NCBI RefSeq assembly: GCF_030269685.1
Contig: NZ_BSTT01000022.1
Span: 1-64,000, forward strand
Origin: Actinomycetospora sp. NBRC 106378
Lineage (GTDB): Bacteria; Actinomycetota; Actinomycetes; Mycobacteriales; Pseudonocardiaceae
Reading direction: 5' to 3'
DNA: 64,000 nt
The notes beneath the pieces were generated by a model. It was not told the DNA's origin. It searched no databases and worked only from the letters and a program-made list of their open reading frames with translations. This document shows, piece by piece, positions 42,324 through 51,739 of this stretch (position 1 is the stretch's first letter; the number at the start of each line of letters is the position of its first letter). The translations under genes were made by a program, and so were the position numbers.

Positions 42324-43002
42324 GGATCCCCCTCGGGATGGTCAGGCGCTGCACGATGGCGAAGACGATTTCGAAGACGGCGGCCACCACGAGACACATG
42401 ACCGTGCCGATGAGGACCTGGGGGAAGGCGTTCGCCGCGCCGATGCGGGTGATGCCGGTGAGCAGGAGCTTGCCGAGGCCGGGTCCCTGGACGATGGACG
42501 CGACCACCGCGATGGAGATCGAGATCAGGGTCGTGACCCGGATGCCGTTGAGGATGACCGGCCAGGCCAGCGGGAGCTGGATCGTCAGGAGCCGGCGGAC
42601 ACGCCCGTAGCCGAGGCCGCGGGCGGACTCGAGGATCGAGCGGTCCACCGCGGTGAGGCCCGCGACCGTGTTCCGCAGGACGGTGTAGAGCGTGTAGATC
42701 GTCAGCACGATGATCGCGGTGGTGACGCCCAGCCCCGTGATGGGGAGGAAGAGCACGAAGAGCGCCAGCGACGGGATCGTGAGCACGGCGGCCGTGATGA
42801 GCAGCGAGCCCTCACGGATGCCGGTGGCCCACCAGTCGAAGCTGAACCGGTTGGGGTTCGGCTCGCCGGTGGAGACGATGAGGCCGAGCACCACGCTGAT
42901 GATCGAGCCGATGGCGACGCAGTAGAAGACGAACTGGGCGTGCTGGATCGTGAGGTTCAGGATCTGCGCGCTGTTCTCGCCGAAGTACTGGAAGACGTTC
43001 AC
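42316..43002 (-). CDS. QAT-family ABC transporter permease, second subunit
   Basis: 228 aa from the GTG at 43002, which overlaps the regulator stop (GTGA), with AAGGAG upstream. Five membrane helices and the EAA loop ILESARGLGYGRVRRLLTIQLPLAWPVI. It forms a heterodimeric channel with the permease at 40441. Confidence 0.92.
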   Translation of the reverse strand: MNVFQYFGENSAQILNLTIQHAQFVFYCVAIGSIISVVLGLIVSTGEPNPNRFSFDWWATGIREGSLLITAAVLTIPSLALFVLFLPITGLGVTTAIIVLTIYTLYTVLRNTVAGLTAVDRSILESARGLGYGRVRRLLTIQLPLAWPVILNGIRVTTLISISIAVVASIVQGPGLGKLLLTGITRIGAANAFPQVLIGTVMCLVVAAVFEIVFAIVQRLTIPRGIRV

Positions 43003-44018
43003 GACACTCCTTCCTTTCTGGTCGGAGGAACGGGACGGGCGGTCGGGGGGCGGCGCTGCCGGGGTGGTCGGGGAGGACCCGTCGCCGGGGGCGGCAACGA
43101 GGCGCCGAGGGCGCGGGAGAGATCGGCGGCGGCGCGCAGCACGCCCGCGCTGACCTCGGGGAGCACCGGGTCGATCCGCGAGTCCGGTCCGGCCACTCCC
43201 ACGGCCGCGACCACGCCACCGGCGGCGTCGCGCACCGGCGCGCCGACCGCGAGCAGCCCGCGGTCCATCTCGTGGCGGGCGAGCGAGAGGCCGCGCTCCC
43301 GGTCCTCGCCGATGCGGGCGACGAGTTCGTCCAGGGAGCGGGGGGCGCCCGGGCCGGCCTGCGCGAGGCCCTCCGGGACGATGAGGCGGGCGACGGCGGG
43401 GGTGTCGAGGTCGAACAGCAGCGCCCGCCCGGTCGCGGTGCAGGACAGCGGCACGATGCGCCCGACCCAGCCGATGGCGCGGAGCTCGCTGTCGGGGGCG
43501 GCCGTCGCGACGGTCATCGAGGAGCCGCCGCTGCGCACGCACACCTCGACGCGCTCGCCGAGCAGGGCCGCCTCGCGTTCGACGAGCGCGTCGGCCTCGT
43601 CGCGCAGTCGCCGGCTCACCGCCCGGACGCCCAGGGAGAACAACCGGGTGCCGATGCGGTAGCGCAACGTGCCGGCCTCGCGCTCGACGAAGCCGGCGTC
43701 CGCGAGGAGCCGCAGCAGCCGCGAGATCTGGGACTTGTCGCGCCCGAGGGTGCGGGCGATCTCGACGACCCCGAACGAGGTCGGGACGTCCGCACTGCCG
43801 GCGGGCCCGCCGAGCCCGCGCGACTCCGGGTCGCCGAGGAGCTCGAGGATCGCGAGGGCGCGGTGCACCTGGCCGCCCTCGAGCGAGCCGCGCGCGGGGC
43901 GCTCGTCCTCGCCGGGGTCGGTGGCGTCGGCGCGGTCGGCGCGGTCGGCGCCGTCGACGTGGTCGGGCCCCGGCACGGACGGGGACGCGGAGGGTCGACG
44001 CGGCGCTCGCGGACTCAC
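42999..44018 (-). CDS. IclR-family regulator leading the transporter operon
   Basis: 339 aa from the GTG at 44018 with a GGGGG ribosome-binding site. A disordered, Asp/Arg-rich extension (residues 1-50, with ADRADRADATD repeats) precedes the winged helix (residues 52-120, VVEIARTLGRDKSQISRLLRLLADAGF). The effector domain holds SCTATGRALLFDL. The C-terminal end overlaps the first permease gene, so regulator and transporter are one transcript, suggesting autoregulation. Three GACAACG-type half-sites lie 40-105 bp upstream. Confidence 0.9.
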   Translation of the reverse strand: MSPRAPRRPSASPSVPGPDHVDGADRADRADATDPGEDERPARGSLEGGQVHRALAILELLGDPESRGLGGPAGSADVPTSFGVVEIARTLGRDKSQISRLLRLLADAGFVEREAGTLRYRIGTRLFSLGVRAVSRRLRDEADALVEREAALLGERVEVCVRSGGSSMTVATAAPDSELRAIGWVGRIVPLSCTATGRALLFDLDTPAVARLIVPEGLAQAGPGAPRSLDELVARIGEDRERGLSLARHEMDRGLLAVGAPVRDAAGGVVAAVGVAGPDSRIDPVLPEVSAGVLRAAADLSRALGASLPPPATGPPRPPRQRRPPTARPVPPTRKEGVS

Positions 44019-44359
44019 CTGGCCCCCTCTCGGCTCCCCTGACGCCGGGAGCGCGAGGGACAACGGTCGTTGTCTCCGTGACAACGGCCGCCGAGAGATT
44101 AAGGGGCAGGCCATCCGGTTGTCACCCGGAAGTTGGTTCTTTCTGGTTGATCCGACACGGGCAGGACGGAGCAACCTGGTCACGCACGGTCGAATTCGTT
44201 GCCGCGCGCGAGGGAACGACGCTGGTCAGGGGCGCGCCGTCTCGACAGGGTGAACGATCCGAAGCCGTGTCGTGACATGACGTGACATCTCGAGATCCAC
44301 CCGGCTGGGCGGTACCCGAGATCGATGTGTTGCAGATTCTGCCGCCCCGGAGGGCGCGC
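44019..44359. other. Intergenic region with the operon promoter and operator cluster
   Basis: 341 bases without a convincing gene. The right part holds only the 3' side of the gene ending at 44360. The left part carries an inverted repeat at 44059-44074 and two further GACAAC/GTTGTC half-sites (44080-44086 and 44117-44123). No RNA gene is seen. Confidence 0.6.
44059..44123 (-). promoter_or_regulatory. Candidate operator array of the IclR-led operon
   Basis: GACAACG-GT-CGTTGTC at 44059-44074 is a perfect inverted repeat; GACAACGG recurs at 44080 and CGGTTGTC near 44116. The set lies 41-105 bases upstream of the GTG at 44018. Confidence 0.55.
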
Positions 44360-45001
44360 TCAGCGCTCGCCGGAGGGGAGGGCGGCGGTCCGGTCGAGGC
44401 CCCACAGGTCGAGCACCCGGGCCTCCAGGCGGTCGAGCTCGCCCGCCACCGCGACGTGCGCACGGCGTCGGCGCGCGGTCGGCATCTGCTCGGCGGAGCG
44501 GACCGCCGCCTCCAGGTCGGAGAGCCGGTCGCGGGCGTCGCGGGCGAAGGCGCGGACGTCGGCGTCGCCCTCGCGACGGCGCTCGATCTCGCGCACGGAG
44601 GCCGCGAGGTTGTGCGCGCGGGCGTAGAGCGCGGTCCCGCGCCCGGAGAAGGAGGAGAGCTCGTCGGGGGCGACGCCGAAGCGCCGGGCGCGCTGCTCGT
44701 CGACGCGCGACCGCACGGCGCCGACCGCCTGGTAGACCAGCGGTGCGGCGATCGGCACGACGATCCGCGCGATGCCGATCCAGCGCTTCACCGTGGCCCC
44801 GGTGAGGTGGGTGTCCTCGGCCGCGCGGGCCTTCTCCGCCTCGGCCGCCTCCGCCCGCCTCTCGGCCGCCTGCCGGTCCGCCCTGGCGGCCTTGCCGGCC
44901 TGCTTCTCCGCCTTCGCCGCGTGCTTCGCGGCCTTGCGGGACCAGATGACGATGCCGTCGCCGCCGTCGAGCTCGACCGTGTGACTGGTGCGCCGTGCCA
45001 T
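44360..45001 (-). CDS. Lys/Ala-rich helical protein of unknown function
   Basis: 213 aa from the ATG at 45001 with GGGGAGGA. Residues 20-65 are a basic heptad helix (RKAAKHAAKAEKQAGKAAR). A moderately hydrophobic helix (GIARIVVPIAAPLVYQAVGAV) lies near residue 78-98, then a second charged helical half (ERRREGDADVRAFARDARDRL). It resembles the K/A-rich protein at 7055 in style. No function is assigned. It is divergent from the nuclease gene, with 146 bp between starts. Confidence 0.7.
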   Translation of the reverse strand: MARRTSHTVELDGGDGIVIWSRKAAKHAAKAEKQAGKAARADRQAAERRAEAAEAEKARAAEDTHLTGATVKRWIGIARIVVPIAAPLVYQAVGAVRSRVDEQRARRFGVAPDELSSFSGRGTALYARAHNLAASVREIERRREGDADVRAFARDARDRLSDLEAAVRSAEQMPTARRRRAHVAVAGELDRLEARVLDLWGLDRTAALPSGER

Positions 45002-45147
45002 GGGGTCCTCCCCGCTCGTCCCCGGGAGGACCCGGGATGATCGCCTCGCGGGGACGGTTCCCCACCCGGGGCCGGACCCTAACGGTGGTACCCCCACCGT
45101 GGGCGGCGACACGGAGACCGTCGGGGGTCCGTGGCACCCTGACGACC

Positions 45148-46977
45148 ATGAGCAGCTTCCCCGACGACCGGTCGGTGCCGGCCCCGGGCGCGGTGCTGCT
45201 CGACGCCGCGGTCACCACGCGATGCCGGCGCCGGGTCCACCTGGAACACGATCCGTCGGCCGGCCGCGCCGTCGGCGCCACCGGGGTCTCCGACGCCGGG
45301 CAGGTCGTCCTGCCCGAACCCGATCCCGGGGTCGAGATGCGGGTGGCCGATGCCGCGGAGCACCGCGCGCACCTCGCGGCGCGCTTCGCCGCCGAGCTGG
45401 GGGCGGCGTACCGCCGGGTGCCCGACGGGCGCCGGTCCGAGCGGGTCGAGGCCACGTCGGCGCTGGTGGCCGATCCGGCGGTGCGGGCCGTCGGGGCCGC
45501 GGAGCTGCCCCCCGGCGAGGGTCGGCGCGGGCACGCGGAGCTGCTCGTCCGGGCCGGGGATGACGACGGCGGGTGGTACCCGGTCATCGTGGTCCGCCAC
45601 CGGGTCAGCGATCCGGGGGCCGGCGCGATCACCTCACCGCTGGACCGGCCGCACCCGTCGGCGGCGACCGTCGACCCCGACCGCAGGGTCCGGGCGGTCT
45701 CACGGGACGTGCTGCGCCTCGCCCACCTGCACCGCATGCTCGCGGCCGCCGGCCTCGGGGCCCGCCGGGCGTGGGGCGGGGTCGTGGGGCTCGACGCGGA
45801 CTGCGTGGTGTGGACCGATCTCGCCGCGGGCCCGGGCCAGGAGGCGGGCCGCAGCCCGCTCGACACCTACGACCGGCGCTTCTCCGACCGGCTCGCCGTC
45901 GCCACGGCCGCCCGCAGCGGTGGTCCCGCGCTCGCGGAGCCGTCGCGCATCACGGAGTGCCGGCGTTGCCCCTGGTGGCCGGTGTGCGAGTCCGAGCTGC
46001 GCCGCGCCGACGACGTCAGCCTCGTGGTCCGCGGCGAGGACGCGCTGCGCCTGCGCGGGCGCGGCATCACCACCGTGCGCACCCTCGCGGCGCTCGACCC
46101 GCGCCAGGGGCTGCCGGAGCCCGAGGGCGTGGTGGGGGAGAACGCGGGCGGGGACCTGTCCACCGACCTGCGCGAGGCCGTGGCCCTGGCGCGTGCCTGG
46201 CGGGCGGACGTCCCGCTGGTGCGGCGCGTGCACCGCCCCGACGTGCCGCGCGGCGCGGTCGAGGTCGACGTCGACATGGAGAGCCTCGGCGAGGACGGCG
46301 CGTACCTCTGGGGCGTGCTGCTCTCCGGCGCGGACGTCGGGCTGGAGCACGGCTACCGGGGGTTCGCGACGTGGGACCCGGTGCCCACCCGCGACGAGGC
46401 GCGCTCCTTCGCGGCGTTCTGGTCCTGGCTCTCCGACGTGCGTCGACGCGCGGCCGACCGTGGTCTCTCGTTCCGCTCCTACTGCTACAACGAGCAGGCC
46501 GAGAACCGCTGGCTGCGCGGCTCGGTGGAGCGGTTCGGCGGCGAGCCCGGCATCCCCTCGACGGCGGAGGTCGAGGCGTTCATCGCCTCCGACGAGTGGA
46601 TCGACCTGTTCCCGGCGGTCAGCACCTCGTTCCTGTGTCCGCACGGCAAGGGGCTCAAGCGGGTCGCACCCTCGGCCGGCTTCGCGTGGCGCGACCCGGA
46701 GGCCGGCGGGGAGAACTCGATGCGCTGGTACCGGCGGGCGGTGGGCCTCGACGGCGAGGCGCCGGAGCCCGCGATGCGCGACCGGCTGCTCGTCTACAAC
46801 GAGGACGACGTCCGGGCCACCCACGCGCTGCGGACATGGATGACCTCGGACGCCGTGCTGGCCGTGCCGCACCTCGACGACCTGCGGCCCGACGAGCCCG
46901 GCCCAGGGCCGGACCGGCCGGAGCCGGTCGAGCGGGTCAGCGAGGCGACATGCGCAGGGCCCCGTCCATCCGGATGA
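45148..46977 (+). CDS. TM0106-family RecB-like nuclease
   Basis: 609 aa. The N-terminal half is a RecB/Cas4-like PD-(D/E)xK domain ending in a Cys cluster (C271, C274, C280: CRRCPWWPVC) like Fe-S nucleases. The C-terminal half is an RNase H-like fold (EVDVDMESLGEDGAYLWGV, then YNEDDVRATHALRTW), the DEDD-type exonuclease pattern. This two-domain architecture is the TM0106 family of predicted nucleases in many bacteria, with no proven role. It overlaps the convergent SDR gene by 41 bp. Confidence 0.85.
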   Translation: MSSFPDDRSVPAPGAVLLDAAVTTRCRRRVHLEHDPSAGRAVGATGVSDAGQVVLPEPDPGVEMRVADAAEHRAHLAARFAAELGAAYRRVPDGRRSERVEATSALVADPAVRAVGAAELPPGEGRRGHAELLVRAGDDDGGWYPVIVVRHRVSDPGAGAITSPLDRPHPSAATVDPDRRVRAVSRDVLRLAHLHRMLAAAGLGARRAWGGVVGLDADCVVWTDLAAGPGQEAGRSPLDTYDRRFSDRLAVATAARSGGPALAEPSRITECRRCPWWPVCESELRRADDVSLVVRGEDALRLRGRGITTVRTLAALDPRQGLPEPEGVVGENAGGDLSTDLREAVALARAWRADVPLVRRVHRPDVPRGAVEVDVDMESLGEDGAYLWGVLLSGADVGLEHGYRGFATWDPVPTRDEARSFAAFWSWLSDVRRRAADRGLSFRSYCYNEQAENRWLRGSVERFGGEPGIPSTAEVEAFIASDEWIDLFPAVSTSFLCPHGKGLKRVAPSAGFAWRDPEAGGENSMRWYRRAVGLDGEAPEPAMRDRLLVYNEDDVRATHALRTWMTSDAVLAVPHLDDLRPDEPGPGPDRPEPVERVSEATCAGPRPSG

Positions 46978-47695
46978 CCTCGCCGTTGAGGTAGTCGTGG
47001 CCGACGATCATGCCCACGAGCTCCGCGTACTCGGTCGGGTCGCCCAGGCGCTGCGGGAACGGCACGCCCTTCGCCAGGTCCGCGCGGAAGGACTCCTCGA
47101 CACCCGCGAGCATCGGGGTGTCGACGATGCCGGGGGCGATCGTCATGACGCGGATGCCGTACTGCGCGAGGTCGCGGGCGGCCGGCACCGTCATGCCGAC
47201 CACGCCACCCTTGGACGCCGCGTAGGCGATCTGGCCGATCTGGCCCTCGAAGGCCGCGATCGACGCGGTGTTGACCACGACGCCACGGGCGTTGTGCTCG
47301 AGCGGCTCGGTCGCCGCGATGGCGGCCGAGGCCAGGCGCATCACGTTGAACGTCCCGATCAGGTTGACGCCGATCACCTGGGAGAAGACCCCGAGGTCGT
47401 GCGGGCCCTTCTTCGACAGGATCCGACCGGCCGTGCCGATCCCCGCGCAGTTCACCACGACACGCAGCGGCAGGCCGGTGCCGACCGCCGCGTCCACCGC
47501 CGCCTGGACCTGGTCGCCGTCGGTGACGTCGGCCGGGACGTAGTCGACGCGCTCGAGCTTCTCGGCGTGGTCGATCGCCCTCGGCAGGTCGATGGCGATG
47601 ACGTGGGCGCCGTCGGCGGCCAGCCGCCGGACGGTCGCCCCGCCCAGCCCGGACGCTCCTCCGGTGACGATGGCGGCGACGTCGGTTACGTCCAT
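46937..47695 (-). CDS. Short-chain dehydrogenase, 3-hydroxyacyl-CoA dehydrogenase type II-like
   Basis: 252 aa. NAD site TGGASGLGGATVRRL, then NNAG-equivalent NCAGIG, catalytic Ser in NTASIAAF, and Tyr-x3-Lys in YAASKGG. The sequence LGDPTEYAELVGMIVGHDYLNGEVIRMDGALRM is typical of the HSD17B10/FadB2-like group that oxidises short 3-hydroxyacyl-CoAs. It would fit branched-chain or steroid side-chain catabolism; no partner genes are adjacent. Confidence 0.87.
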   Translation of the reverse strand: MDVTDVAAIVTGGASGLGGATVRRLAADGAHVIAIDLPRAIDHAEKLERVDYVPADVTDGDQVQAAVDAAVGTGLPLRVVVNCAGIGTAGRILSKKGPHDLGVFSQVIGVNLIGTFNVMRLASAAIAATEPLEHNARGVVVNTASIAAFEGQIGQIAYAASKGGVVGMTVPAARDLAQYGIRVMTIAPGIVDTPMLAGVEESFRADLAKGVPFPQRLGDPTEYAELVGMIVGHDYLNGEVIRMDGALRMSPR

Positions 47696-47816
47696 GGTGC
47701 GTGCACTCCTCGACAGGCTCGGGTCGGGTGGTCCCGCTCGCGCGGAGGCTATCCCCTCGACGGTCAGCACTGACCGTTACGGGTGGGGGTCACACCCGAC
47801 CGAGCCCGGGCCGGCG

Positions 47817-49112
47817 TCAGGAACGCGCGATGCCGAACTGCCAGTCGTCGAGGTAGCGGGACGCGAACCCGGCCTCGCAGTAGGCGAGGTAGAAGTCCCA
47901 CATCCGCACGAAGGTCTCGTCGAACCCGAGGGCCCGGACCTTCTCCTCGCGCTCGCGGAACGTGTCCCGCCAACGGTGGAGGGTCTCGGCGTAGTCGAGG
48001 CCGATCGTGCGGCGGTCGTCGATGTGCAGGGAGGTGTGACGGGCCAGCGTCTGCTCGATCGCCTCGACGCTGGGGATGATCCCGCCGGGGAAGATGTACT
48101 TGTGGATCCAGGTGTACGACGACTTGGTCGCCCGGAGCCGGTGGTGGGGCATCGTGATGGCCTGCAGGCCGAAGCGTCCGCCGGGCGCGAGCAGCCGGTC
48201 GATCGTGCGGAAGTACTCCGGCCAGTAGCGCTCGCCGACCGCCTCGATCATCTCGATCGAGATGGCCGCGTCGTACTCGCCCTGGGCATCGCGGTAGTCG
48301 CGGATGTCGATCGTGATCCGGTCGGAGACGCCGGCGGCCTCGGCCCGGGAACGGGCGAGCTCGGCCTGCTCCACGGAGAGGGTCAGGGTGGTGACCCGGG
48401 CGCCGCGCTGCGCGGCCCGGATCGCGGCCTCGCCCCAGCCGGTGCCGATCTCGATGACCCGTGAGCCCTCGCGGACCCCGGCCAGGTCGAGGATGCCGTC
48501 GACCTTGCGGTGCTGGGCCGCGGTGAGCGACTCGAGGTGCTGTCCGTCGGGGCCGACCGGGCCCTGGAACCAGGCCGCCGAGTACATCATCGACTCGTCG
48601 AGGAACAGCTGGAACAGGTCGTTCGACAGGTCGTAGTGCCGGTGCACGTTCTCCTGCGAGACGGCGGCGTCGGCGGCGCGCTCCTCCCGCGGCTGGCCGC
48701 GGTCGTAGAGCCGGCGCAGGTTGCGGACCGGCCGCGGGACCAGCGACTCGATGTGCTCGGTGAAGCAGCACATGACCCCGACGAGGTCCTCGGAGTCCCA
48801 GTCGCCGACCATCCAGCCCTCGCCCAGGCCGATGAGGCCCGCGGTGCCGAGGCGGGTGAAGAACGCCTCGGGGCGGATGATCCGCATGGCCGGGCTCGTG
48901 GCGTCGCCCGCGCCCTCGCTGGAGCCGTCCGGCCACACCAACCGCATCGGCATCCGGCGCACGGCCGCCCGCAACAGCGAGCGGGCGATGACCATCCGCA
49001 CCCGGTTCTCGCCGGGATCCTGCAGTCCGGGCCAGACGCCCTCCGCGGGACGCGGGACGAGACGCGTGTTGCGCACCGGGGTCCGGTCGGGCACGGGCAT
49101 GGTCGACGACAC
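47817..49112 (-). CDS. Cyclopropane-fatty-acyl-phospholipid synthase-like methyltransferase
   Basis: 431 aa. The N-terminal 130 residues are the lipid-binding extension; SAM site is VIEIGTGWGEAAIRAA; later come the Cfa-type blocks ISIEMIEAVGERYW and PHHRLRATKSSYTWIHKYIFPGG. It transfers a methylene or methyl group to an unsaturated phospholipid acyl chain at the membrane. The family also includes tuberculostearic acid and mycolic acid modifying enzymes; without a partner reductase the product is open. Start GTG at 49112. Confidence 0.88.
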   Translation of the reverse strand: MSSTMPVPDRTPVRNTRLVPRPAEGVWPGLQDPGENRVRMVIARSLLRAAVRRMPMRLVWPDGSSEGAGDATSPAMRIIRPEAFFTRLGTAGLIGLGEGWMVGDWDSEDLVGVMCCFTEHIESLVPRPVRNLRRLYDRGQPREERAADAAVSQENVHRHYDLSNDLFQLFLDESMMYSAAWFQGPVGPDGQHLESLTAAQHRKVDGILDLAGVREGSRVIEIGTGWGEAAIRAAQRGARVTTLTLSVEQAELARSRAEAAGVSDRITIDIRDYRDAQGEYDAAISIEMIEAVGERYWPEYFRTIDRLLAPGGRFGLQAITMPHHRLRATKSSYTWIHKYIFPGGIIPSVEAIEQTLARHTSLHIDDRRTIGLDYAETLHRWRDTFREREEKVRALGFDETFVRMWDFYLAYCEAGFASRYLDDWQFGIARS

Positions 49113-49147
49113 GGCGGTGGTCCTCTCGACGCTGGGGTCTCAGCGGG

Positions 49148-49164
49148 CGACGGAACTTCCGTCG
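49148..49164. promoter_or_regulatory. Perfect palindrome in the divergent cfa upstream region
   Basis: CGACGGAA-C-TTCCGTCG, 36 bases upstream of the cfa-like start and 171 upstream of the gene at 49335. A second short one, GCCCGA-TCGT-TCGGGC, lies at 49186-49201. Confidence 0.35.
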
Positions 49165-49334
49165 GCAGCACCTTCGCGGCCGACGGCCCGATCGTTCGGG
49201 CTCATGTGGTGGTGATCTCGCACCGTCTGGTTTGCCACGCCCGGATCGTGCCGAGTGGATCTCGGGGGCACCGTGTCGGGTCCGCGTCGGTTACCGTGCG
49301 CGCGTCGGCGGATCGTGGAGGGGGTGGCCGGCCG

Positions 49335-50240
49335 GTGGACGCCAGCGAGGAGCTGCAGCGGCTCGACGCCGACCTCGCCGAGGGCCGGGTCGACGCGACC
49401 TCCTACCGCCGTCGCCGGGACGCGCTCGTCGCTCGCCGGCGCGAGGAGGAGGCGGCCCGCGCCGCCGCGGATGCGACGAAGGCCACACCCGCCGAGCCGC
49501 CGGAGGCCGCGCCATCGCCGGACGCCGTCCCGCCCGGCCCGGCCGCGCCGTCGGTGGACCCGCTCCCGGTCGCCCCGGTGGAGCCGACCGCCGACCCGCT
49601 CCCGGTCGTCCCGCCGACCGCCGACCCGGTGCCGGCCACCGGCGAAGGGCGCCCGCGGCCCACCTATCCGAGCGAGGGGGCCCTTCGGTCGGGAGGTTCG
49701 GGGGGCGCGGCACCGGCGACCCCGGCCGCCCCGCCCGCCCCGCCGACCGACGCGTTCCCGGCGCAGCGTCTACCCGCCCCGGCGGCAGCGGTCACCCCGC
49801 CGCCCGGCTCACCCCCCACGTCGCCCCGGGCCGACCCGTTCCCGCCGCCGTTCCGCTGGGGCCCGCCGGTCGGCCGGTCGGACGCGGACGCCACCCAGGT
49901 CGTTTCCGACACCGCCCCCGACACCGTCGCCGACACCGCCGACAGCACCCAGATCGTGCCGTCCTCGGAGTTCCAGCCCCCGACGTTCGGGCCCGCGCCG
50001 GAGCGCACCCAGGTCGTTCCGGGAGCGCAGGCGGGTCGGCGGCCGTCGGCGCCGGTTCCGGCGGCGCGCACCACCCCGCCGTGGGTGGAGCGGCCCCCGG
50101 AGCGGCAGGACCCGTCGTCGGGAATCGCGGGCTCGGACGTGTTCTACGGCGGGCGGCGGGACCTGGCGTCGACGCTGGGGACGATCGCGGTGGTGGTCGT
50201 CGTGATCCTGATCCTCGTGCTGTCTTTCACGCTCGGCTGA
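49335..50240 (+). CDS. Proline-rich tail-anchored membrane protein with SHOCT-like N-terminus
   Basis: 301 aa from the GTG at 49335, with a GGAGGGGG upstream. Residues 1-35 (EELQRLDADLAEGRVDATSYRRRRDAL) resemble a SHOCT-type short helical hairpin. The middle 230 residues are low-complexity Pro/Ala/Asp/Thr with repeated TQVV/TQIV motifs (ATQVVSD, STQIVPS, RTQVVPG), which look like phospho-target or binding sites. One C-terminal helix (LGTIAVVVVVILILVLSFTLG) anchors it with the bulk in the cytosol. No homologue is recognised by reading. Confidence 0.65.
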   Translation: MDASEELQRLDADLAEGRVDATSYRRRRDALVARRREEEAARAAADATKATPAEPPEAAPSPDAVPPGPAAPSVDPLPVAPVEPTADPLPVVPPTADPVPATGEGRPRPTYPSEGALRSGGSGGAAPATPAAPPAPPTDAFPAQRLPAPAAAVTPPPGSPPTSPRADPFPPPFRWGPPVGRSDADATQVVSDTAPDTVADTADSTQIVPSSEFQPPTFGPAPERTQVVPGAQAGRRPSAPVPAARTTPPWVERPPERQDPSSGIAGSDVFYGGRRDLASTLGTIAVVVVVILILVLSFTLG

Positions 50241-50256
50241 CCTACGCTCCGCGCTC

Positions 50257-51066
50257 GTGGCGACGCTCGTGACCTTCCACGCCCATCCGGACGACGAGTG
50301 CATCACCTGCGGTGGTGTCATGCGGGCTGCGGCCGACGCGGGGCACCGCGTGGTGCTCGTGATCGCCACCGGCGGGGAGCACGGCGAGATCGTGCAGGAC
50401 GTCCTGGAGCCGGGTGAGACGCTGGCGCACCGCCGGCACGCCGAGACGCTGGAGTCGGCCCGCATCCTCGGGGCGGCCCGCACCGAGTTCCTCGGCTACG
50501 TCGACTCCGGCATGGTCGGGACCGAGACGAACACGGGTGAGGGTGCGTTCGCCGCGGCCGACGTGGAGGAGGCGGCCGCGAAGCTCGCGGCGATCCTGCG
50601 CGAGGAGGACGCCGACGTCCTCACCCACTACGACGACCACGGCGGCTACGGCCATCCCGATCACGTGCAGGTCCACCACGTCGGACGGCGCGCCGCCGAA
50701 CTGGCCGGCACGCCGCGGGTCTACCAGGCGACCACGAACCGCGACGAGATGCGCCGGCTGATGGCCATGGCCCGCGAGATGGGCCTGGGACTCGGCGACG
50801 GCGAGGGCCCGGACGAGCGCGAGATGGAGGCGATGGGCACCCCCGAGGCCGAGCTCACCACGCGCGTCGACGTCACTCCCTGGCTCGCCACCAAGCGCGA
50901 CGCGATGCGCGCGCACGCCAGCCAGATCGCGCCCGACTCGTTCTTCCTCGCCCTGCCCGACGAGGCCTTCGCCGCCGCCTTCGGCACGGAGTGGTTCCTG
51001 CGGGTCGGCGAGCCCGCCGGAGGCCCCTTCGAGACCGACCTGTTCGGCGTAGCGTCGCAGCCATGA
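50257..51066 (+). CDS. PIG-L/LmbE-family deacetylase
   Basis: 269 aa, GTG start. Zinc site HAHPDDE at residues 8-14 and [13 protein letters not shown] with the second His pair. The family includes MshB and Mca of mycothiol metabolism in actinomycetes, which deacetylate GlcNAc-Ins or cleave mycothiol conjugates. The text lacks a clear MshB or Mca assignment, so it is left as a family member. It overlaps msrA (ATGA), and the pairing with an oxidative repair enzyme would suit a thiol/detoxification role. Confidence 0.85.
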   Translation: MATLVTFHAHPDDECITCGGVMRAAADAGHRVVLVIATGGEHGEIVQDVLEPGETLAHRRHAETLESARILGAARTEFLGYVDSGMVGTETNTGEGAFAAADVEEAAAKLAAILREEDADVLTHYDDHGGYGHPDHVQVHHVGRRAAELAGTPRVYQATTNRDEMRRLMAMAREMGLGLGDGEGPDEREMEAMGTPEAELTTRVDVTPWLATKRDAMRAHASQIAPDSFFLALPDEAFAAAFGTEWFLRVGEPAGGPFETDLFGVASQP

Positions 51067-51728
51067 GCTGGTTCGGTCCCGACAAGCGTCAGATGGTCGA
51101 CCCCGCCGACGCCCTCCCCGGGCGCCGGTCGCCGTTGCCGACCCTCGAACGCAGCCTGGTCAACGGCCGGCCGCTGAAGCCCCCGTTCCCCGACGGCCTG
51201 CAGACCGCGGTCTTCGGCATGGGCTGCTTCTGGGGCGCCGAGCGGCTCTTCTGGAACCAGCCCGGGGTGTGGGTCACCGCGGTCGGCTACTCCGGGGGCT
51301 ACACCCCGAACCCGACCTACGAGGAGACCTGCACCAACCTCACCGGCCACGCCGAGGTGGTGCTCGTCGTGTTCGACCCGGCCGTGATCACCTACGAGCA
51401 GCTGGTCCGGCTGTTCTGGGAGGAGCACGACCCGACGCAGCGGATGCGCCAGGGCAACGACGTCGGCACCACGTACCGCTCCGCGATCTACTACGTCGAC
51501 GAGTCGCAGCGTGCGATCGCCGAGGCCACCCGCGACACCTTCCAGCAGGCCCTGACGGCCGCGCGCAAGGGCGAGATCACCACCGAGATCGCCCCCCTCG
51601 GCGCGTTCTACTACGCCGAGGACTACCACCAGCAGTACCTGCACCGGATCCCGAACGGCTACTGCTCGATGGCGGGCACCGGGGTGTCCTGCCCGACGGG
51701 GCTGGGCGTGAGCACCGAGCAGCACTAG
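51063..51728 (+). CDS. msrA: Peptide methionine sulfoxide reductase A
   Basis: 221 aa. Catalytic Cys55 in [11 protein letters not shown], with the substrate Trp and Glu residues; [15 protein letters not shown] follows, and [11 protein letters not shown]. Resolving Cys residues are in [16 protein letters not shown]. It reduces Met-S-sulfoxide in proteins using thioredoxin. The ATG overlaps the stop of the deacetylase. Confidence 0.95.
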   Translation: MSWFGPDKRQMVDPADALPGRRSPLPTLERSLVNGRPLKPPFPDGLQTAVFGMGCFWGAERLFWNQPGVWVTAVGYSGGYTPNPTYEETCTNLTGHAEVVLVVFDPAVITYEQLVRLFWEEHDPTQRMRQGNDVGTTYRSAIYYVDESQRAIAEATRDTFQQALTAARKGEITTEIAPLGAFYYAEDYHQQYLHRIPNGYCSMAGTGVSCPTGLGVSTEQH

Positions 51729-51739
51729 CCTCCCCGACC

